NCBI GenBank assembly: GCA_964492735.1
Contig: CAZBLE010000020.1
Coordinates: forward strand, 1 to 14,752
Length of the DNA stretch: 14,752 nt
Direction: 5' to 3'
Source of the DNA: CALKUP01 sp964492735
GTDB lineage: Bacteria > Patescibacteriota > Patescibacteriia > UBA9570 > XYC2-FULL-38-9
Below, piece by piece: positions 13,470 through 14,752 of the stretch. The first letter of the stretch is position 1. Each line of letters starts with the position of its first letter. Under the pieces are notes generated by a model. That model searched no databases, had not been told where the DNA came from, and was given only the letters and a program-made list of their open reading frames with translations. The position numbers were made by a program, and so were the translations under genes.

Positions 13470-13503
13470 CATGCGGTGAGTGAACGTCGATTTTCACCGC
13501 ATG
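13470..13503. repeat. 10-bp perfect hairpin next to the ribozyme
   Basis: CATGCGGTGA (13470-13479) and TCACCGCATG (13494-13503) form a perfect 10-bp stem with a 14-nt loop. On the minus strand it ends two bases before ribozyme stem III, so after self-cleavage the pyrophosphorylase mRNA would keep this GC-rich stem plus a short tail as its 3' end. The loop can alternatively pair with part of the arm (GTGAA/TTCAC), so a refolding switch is conceivable. Confidence 0.75.
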
Positions 13504-13504
13504 A

Positions 13505-13531
13505 CCTCGTTATGTGTTTCGAGGATTTTTT
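13505..13531 (+). terminator. Possible plus-strand terminator guarding the pyrophosphorylase 3' end
   Basis: CCTCG (13505-13509) pairs with CGAGG (13520-13524) across a 10-nt loop and is followed by ATTTTTTATTTG. The T run is on the plus strand, so it would stop plus-strand readthrough from the SLOG gene before it runs antisense into the pyrophosphorylase. For minus-strand transcripts the hairpin lacks a U-tract. The stem is short and the loop large. Confidence 0.4.
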
Positions 13532-13539
13532 ATTTGTCG

Positions 13540-14574
13540 CTACTTGCTCTGTCGCGCGATGAACGCGGTGTAGAGATCTCGGGCGGTATCGAGCGAGTCC
13601 GGGCCACTCGCGTTTTTCACCGGCGCAAATTCGTCTTCGCGGACGATTTCGACACCGATCACTCGGCCGTACGGGAACAAGTCGAAGATGAAGGTTTCTG
13701 CTTTGTAGCCGTCAACCTCGGTCACTTTGTCGTCGACCCAGGCCTTGAGCTTCTTCTGACTTTTGTGGGGCTTAAGGCGAATGCCTCGCTCCCAGCACTC
13801 GATGAAGAAGTCGAGTCTGAAACAATGAGCCGCGACCTGACCCCAGTTGAAGACCAGTTCACCGTCGTCGTTGGTCTGCGACAGCTGCTCCGGAGTCACC
13901 TCCGTGTATTCCACGACGAGGTGTTTGCCGTGCGCGTTGCGCACAAGGTGGCCAACACGCTCGCTCGGGTCGCGCTTGCGGACGAGCTTCGTTGCAATGT
14001 CCTCTTTGTGAAGAGCTGTCATCCCGACGGTGTACGGGTCGTACATTGCAGCCAAGACGTTGTCGACCTGAATGTAGAGCAGGTACTCGATTCCACGTGC
14101 CTTGAGCGCATGGAACACACCCCGTTTCATTCCGTCCGTGTAGGCACCGCCGTGCCCATTCGGGTTGGTGAGCGGTTCGGTAGCGCTGCGATGGACAGGG
14201 CTACCGTTCAAGTCCTCGCAGTTGAGGTTGCCCTGCTTGAAGAAGGTTACATTCAGGTCTGGGTACCAGACCCTGAAGAAGAGCTTGGTTGCAGCGTCAG
14301 TCGCATCGCTTGTCATGATGACGAGTGGAACGTTGTGCTTGCGCGCGTTCTCACCGTGAATGTCGTAGATGACACTGCAGTCGTCACCGAATGGACAGAG
14401 ACCCTTCGGTCCGGAGAAGCCGAGTCGACTACCTTCACCGCCTGCGACGAGCAGAACAGCGACTTTGCCGTTGCGGTACAATTCTTCACCGACCTCGTGA
14501 GCATCCTCCGCTTCCGAAGTTGTGCGGTGAGCGAGCTCGAGAACCAATGGCATCTGGTAGGTCATGGTAACCAT
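13540..14574 (-). CDS. UDP-sugar pyrophosphorylase family protein (UDPGP/UAP type)
   Basis: A 344-residue cytoplasmic nucleotidyltransferase expected to form a UDP-sugar and pyrophosphate from UTP and a sugar-1-phosphate. Motifs of the eukaryote-type UDPGP/UAP1 family appear in order: LLVAGGEGSRLGFSGPKG (41-58, UTP loop and catalytic Lys57), NPNGHGG (137-143), IQVDNVL (168-174, metal-binding Asp), FNWGQVAAHCFRLDFF (242-257), YKAETFIFD (290-298) and EFAPVKNASGPDSLDTAR (315-332). The sugar (glucose, GlcNAc or GalNAc) cannot be assigned. It is shorter than eukaryotic relatives but has every motif. Codon third positions are strongly G/C, unlike genes before 13182, suggesting acquisition by transfer. 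The ATG at 14574 or the in-frame ATG at 14565 may be used; neither has a strong Shine-Dalgarno. The 3' region carries two hairpins and the hammerhead ribozyme. Confidence 0.9.
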   Translation of the reverse strand: MVTMTYQMPLVLELAHRTTSEAEDAHEVGEELYRNGKVAVLLVAGGEGSRLGFSGPKGLCPFGDDCSVIYDIHGENARKHNVPLVIMTSDATDAATKLFFRVWYPDLNVTFFKQGNLNCEDLNGSPVHRSATEPLTNPNGHGGAYTDGMKRGVFHALKARGIEYLLYIQVDNVLAAMYDPYTVGMTALHKEDIATKLVRKRDPSERVGHLVRNAHGKHLVVEYTEVTPEQLSQTNDDGELVFNWGQVAAHCFRLDFFIECWERGIRLKPHKSQKKLKAWVDDKVTEVDGYKAETFIFDLFPYGRVIGVEIVREDEFAPVKNASGPDSLDTARDLYTAFIARQSK

Positions 14575-14613
14575 CCGTCATAAGGTTGTTGTTGTGCACA
14601 TCGCACGGCAGCA

Positions 14614-14642
14614 ATAATAAAAAGATTTGTTTTATTTTGCAA
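14614..14642 (-). promoter_or_regulatory. Promoter of the pyrophosphorylase gene
   Basis: On the minus strand TTGCAA (14642-14637, 4 of 6) is followed after exactly 17 bp by TATTAT (14619-14614, 5 of 6). The start should be near 14607, giving a leader of about 32 nt, longer than at other genes here. The leader holds a 7-codon frame (14601-14578; ATG, Cys, four Thr, Leu, TGA) ending just before the gene. Confidence 0.6.
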
Positions 14643-14731
14643 ATAAGGGGATAACTTAGAGTTATATTTTATCTAATATTAGCCTAATAGAGTAGTATGT
14701 TCTTTTACCTTAAAAAAAAGTATGATAAAGT

Positions 14732-14752
14732 ATGACAGTTAATTTTGTTACT
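14732..14752 (+). CDS. Possible start of a gene running off the right edge
   Basis: An ATG at 14732 opens a frame (MTVNFVT) continuing to the window end. TATGAT at 14721-14726 (5 of 6) lies 5 nt before it, close to the leaderless spacing of other genes. Only seven codons are visible and no -35 is clear, so this is tentative. Confidence 0.22.

Larger units (their letters stand above)
14575..14752. other. AT-rich intergenic region at the right edge
   Basis: This stretch holds the pyrophosphorylase leader and promoter on the minus strand, the inverted repeat ATAACTtagAGTTAT (14651-14665), the palindrome CTAATATTAG (14674-14683), and two tandem 10-bp units AAGTATGATA/AAGTATGACA (14718-14737). 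The repeats could be operator half-sites; nothing beyond the pattern supports this. Confidence 0.5.

Noticed and set aside
13480..14583. A 367-codon plus-strand frame covering the pyrophosphorylase gene
   Set aside because: It is a shadow created by GC-rich third positions. The minus strand carries all ordered UDPGP motifs and a promoter, while the plus frame has no recognisable motif.
1..14752. CRISPR arrays, insertion sequences, tRNA or rRNA genes
   Set aside because: No regularly spaced repeats, transposase motifs or recognisable tRNA/rRNA sequence were seen on reading both strands; tRNAs were judged by eye only.

Overview
The window looks like a chromosomal segment of a streamlined, moderately AT-rich bacterium, most plausibly a member of the Candidate Phyla Radiation (Patescibacteria). 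That is an inference. It rests on very tight gene packing, near absence of Shine-Dalgarno sequences in the first 13 kb, -10 boxes lying 5-9 nt before start codons (leaderless mRNAs), a Pro/Gln-rich membrane protein with thrombospondin-type-3 calcium repeats, a kinase-only riboflavin kinase, and several unrecognised proteins. TGA is used as a stop, so no recoded genetic code is needed.

Layout. 1-2500: the 3' part of an unrecognised gene (+) and a 51-residue zinc-ribbon protein (+), convergent with a GT-B glycosyltransferase (-); the two stops share one CTAG. 2517-3656: a TrmA/RlmD-type RNA m5U methyltransferase (-). 3657-3773: a divergent promoter region. 3774-6560 (+): a 25-residue membrane peptide, an NAD-kinase-family protein, a Ham1/RdgB-type NTP pyrophosphatase and a beta-CASP metallo-beta-lactamase ribonuclease. 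6609-8094 (+): a small membrane-anchored coiled-coil protein, a terminator whose stem-loop overlaps the next promoter, riboflavin kinase and riboflavin synthase. 8095-9630 (-): a sensor histidine kinase, divergent from a calcium-repeat membrane protein (9666-10364), with two back-to-back extended -10 promoters in 35 bp. 10368-13182 (+): MnmA, an unrecognised 370-residue protein and a SLOG/LOG-like protein.

13183-14752 differs. It is visibly richer in G+C in its coding parts, runs on the minus strand and carries ordinary bacterial signals. A UDP-sugar pyrophosphorylase-family gene (13540-14574) is followed by a hairpin and then, at 13417-13467 on the minus strand, a complete hammerhead self-cleaving ribozyme. 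All core nucleotides are present, stems I and II are closed and stem III is open (type III). Just downstream a -35/-10 pair and a perfect Shine-Dalgarno lead a 38-residue single-pass membrane protein. The ribozyme therefore lies between two minus-strand cistrons, where cleavage would separate the pyrophosphorylase mRNA from the small-protein mRNA. This ribozyme unit, probably acquired by transfer, is the most unusual thing in the window.
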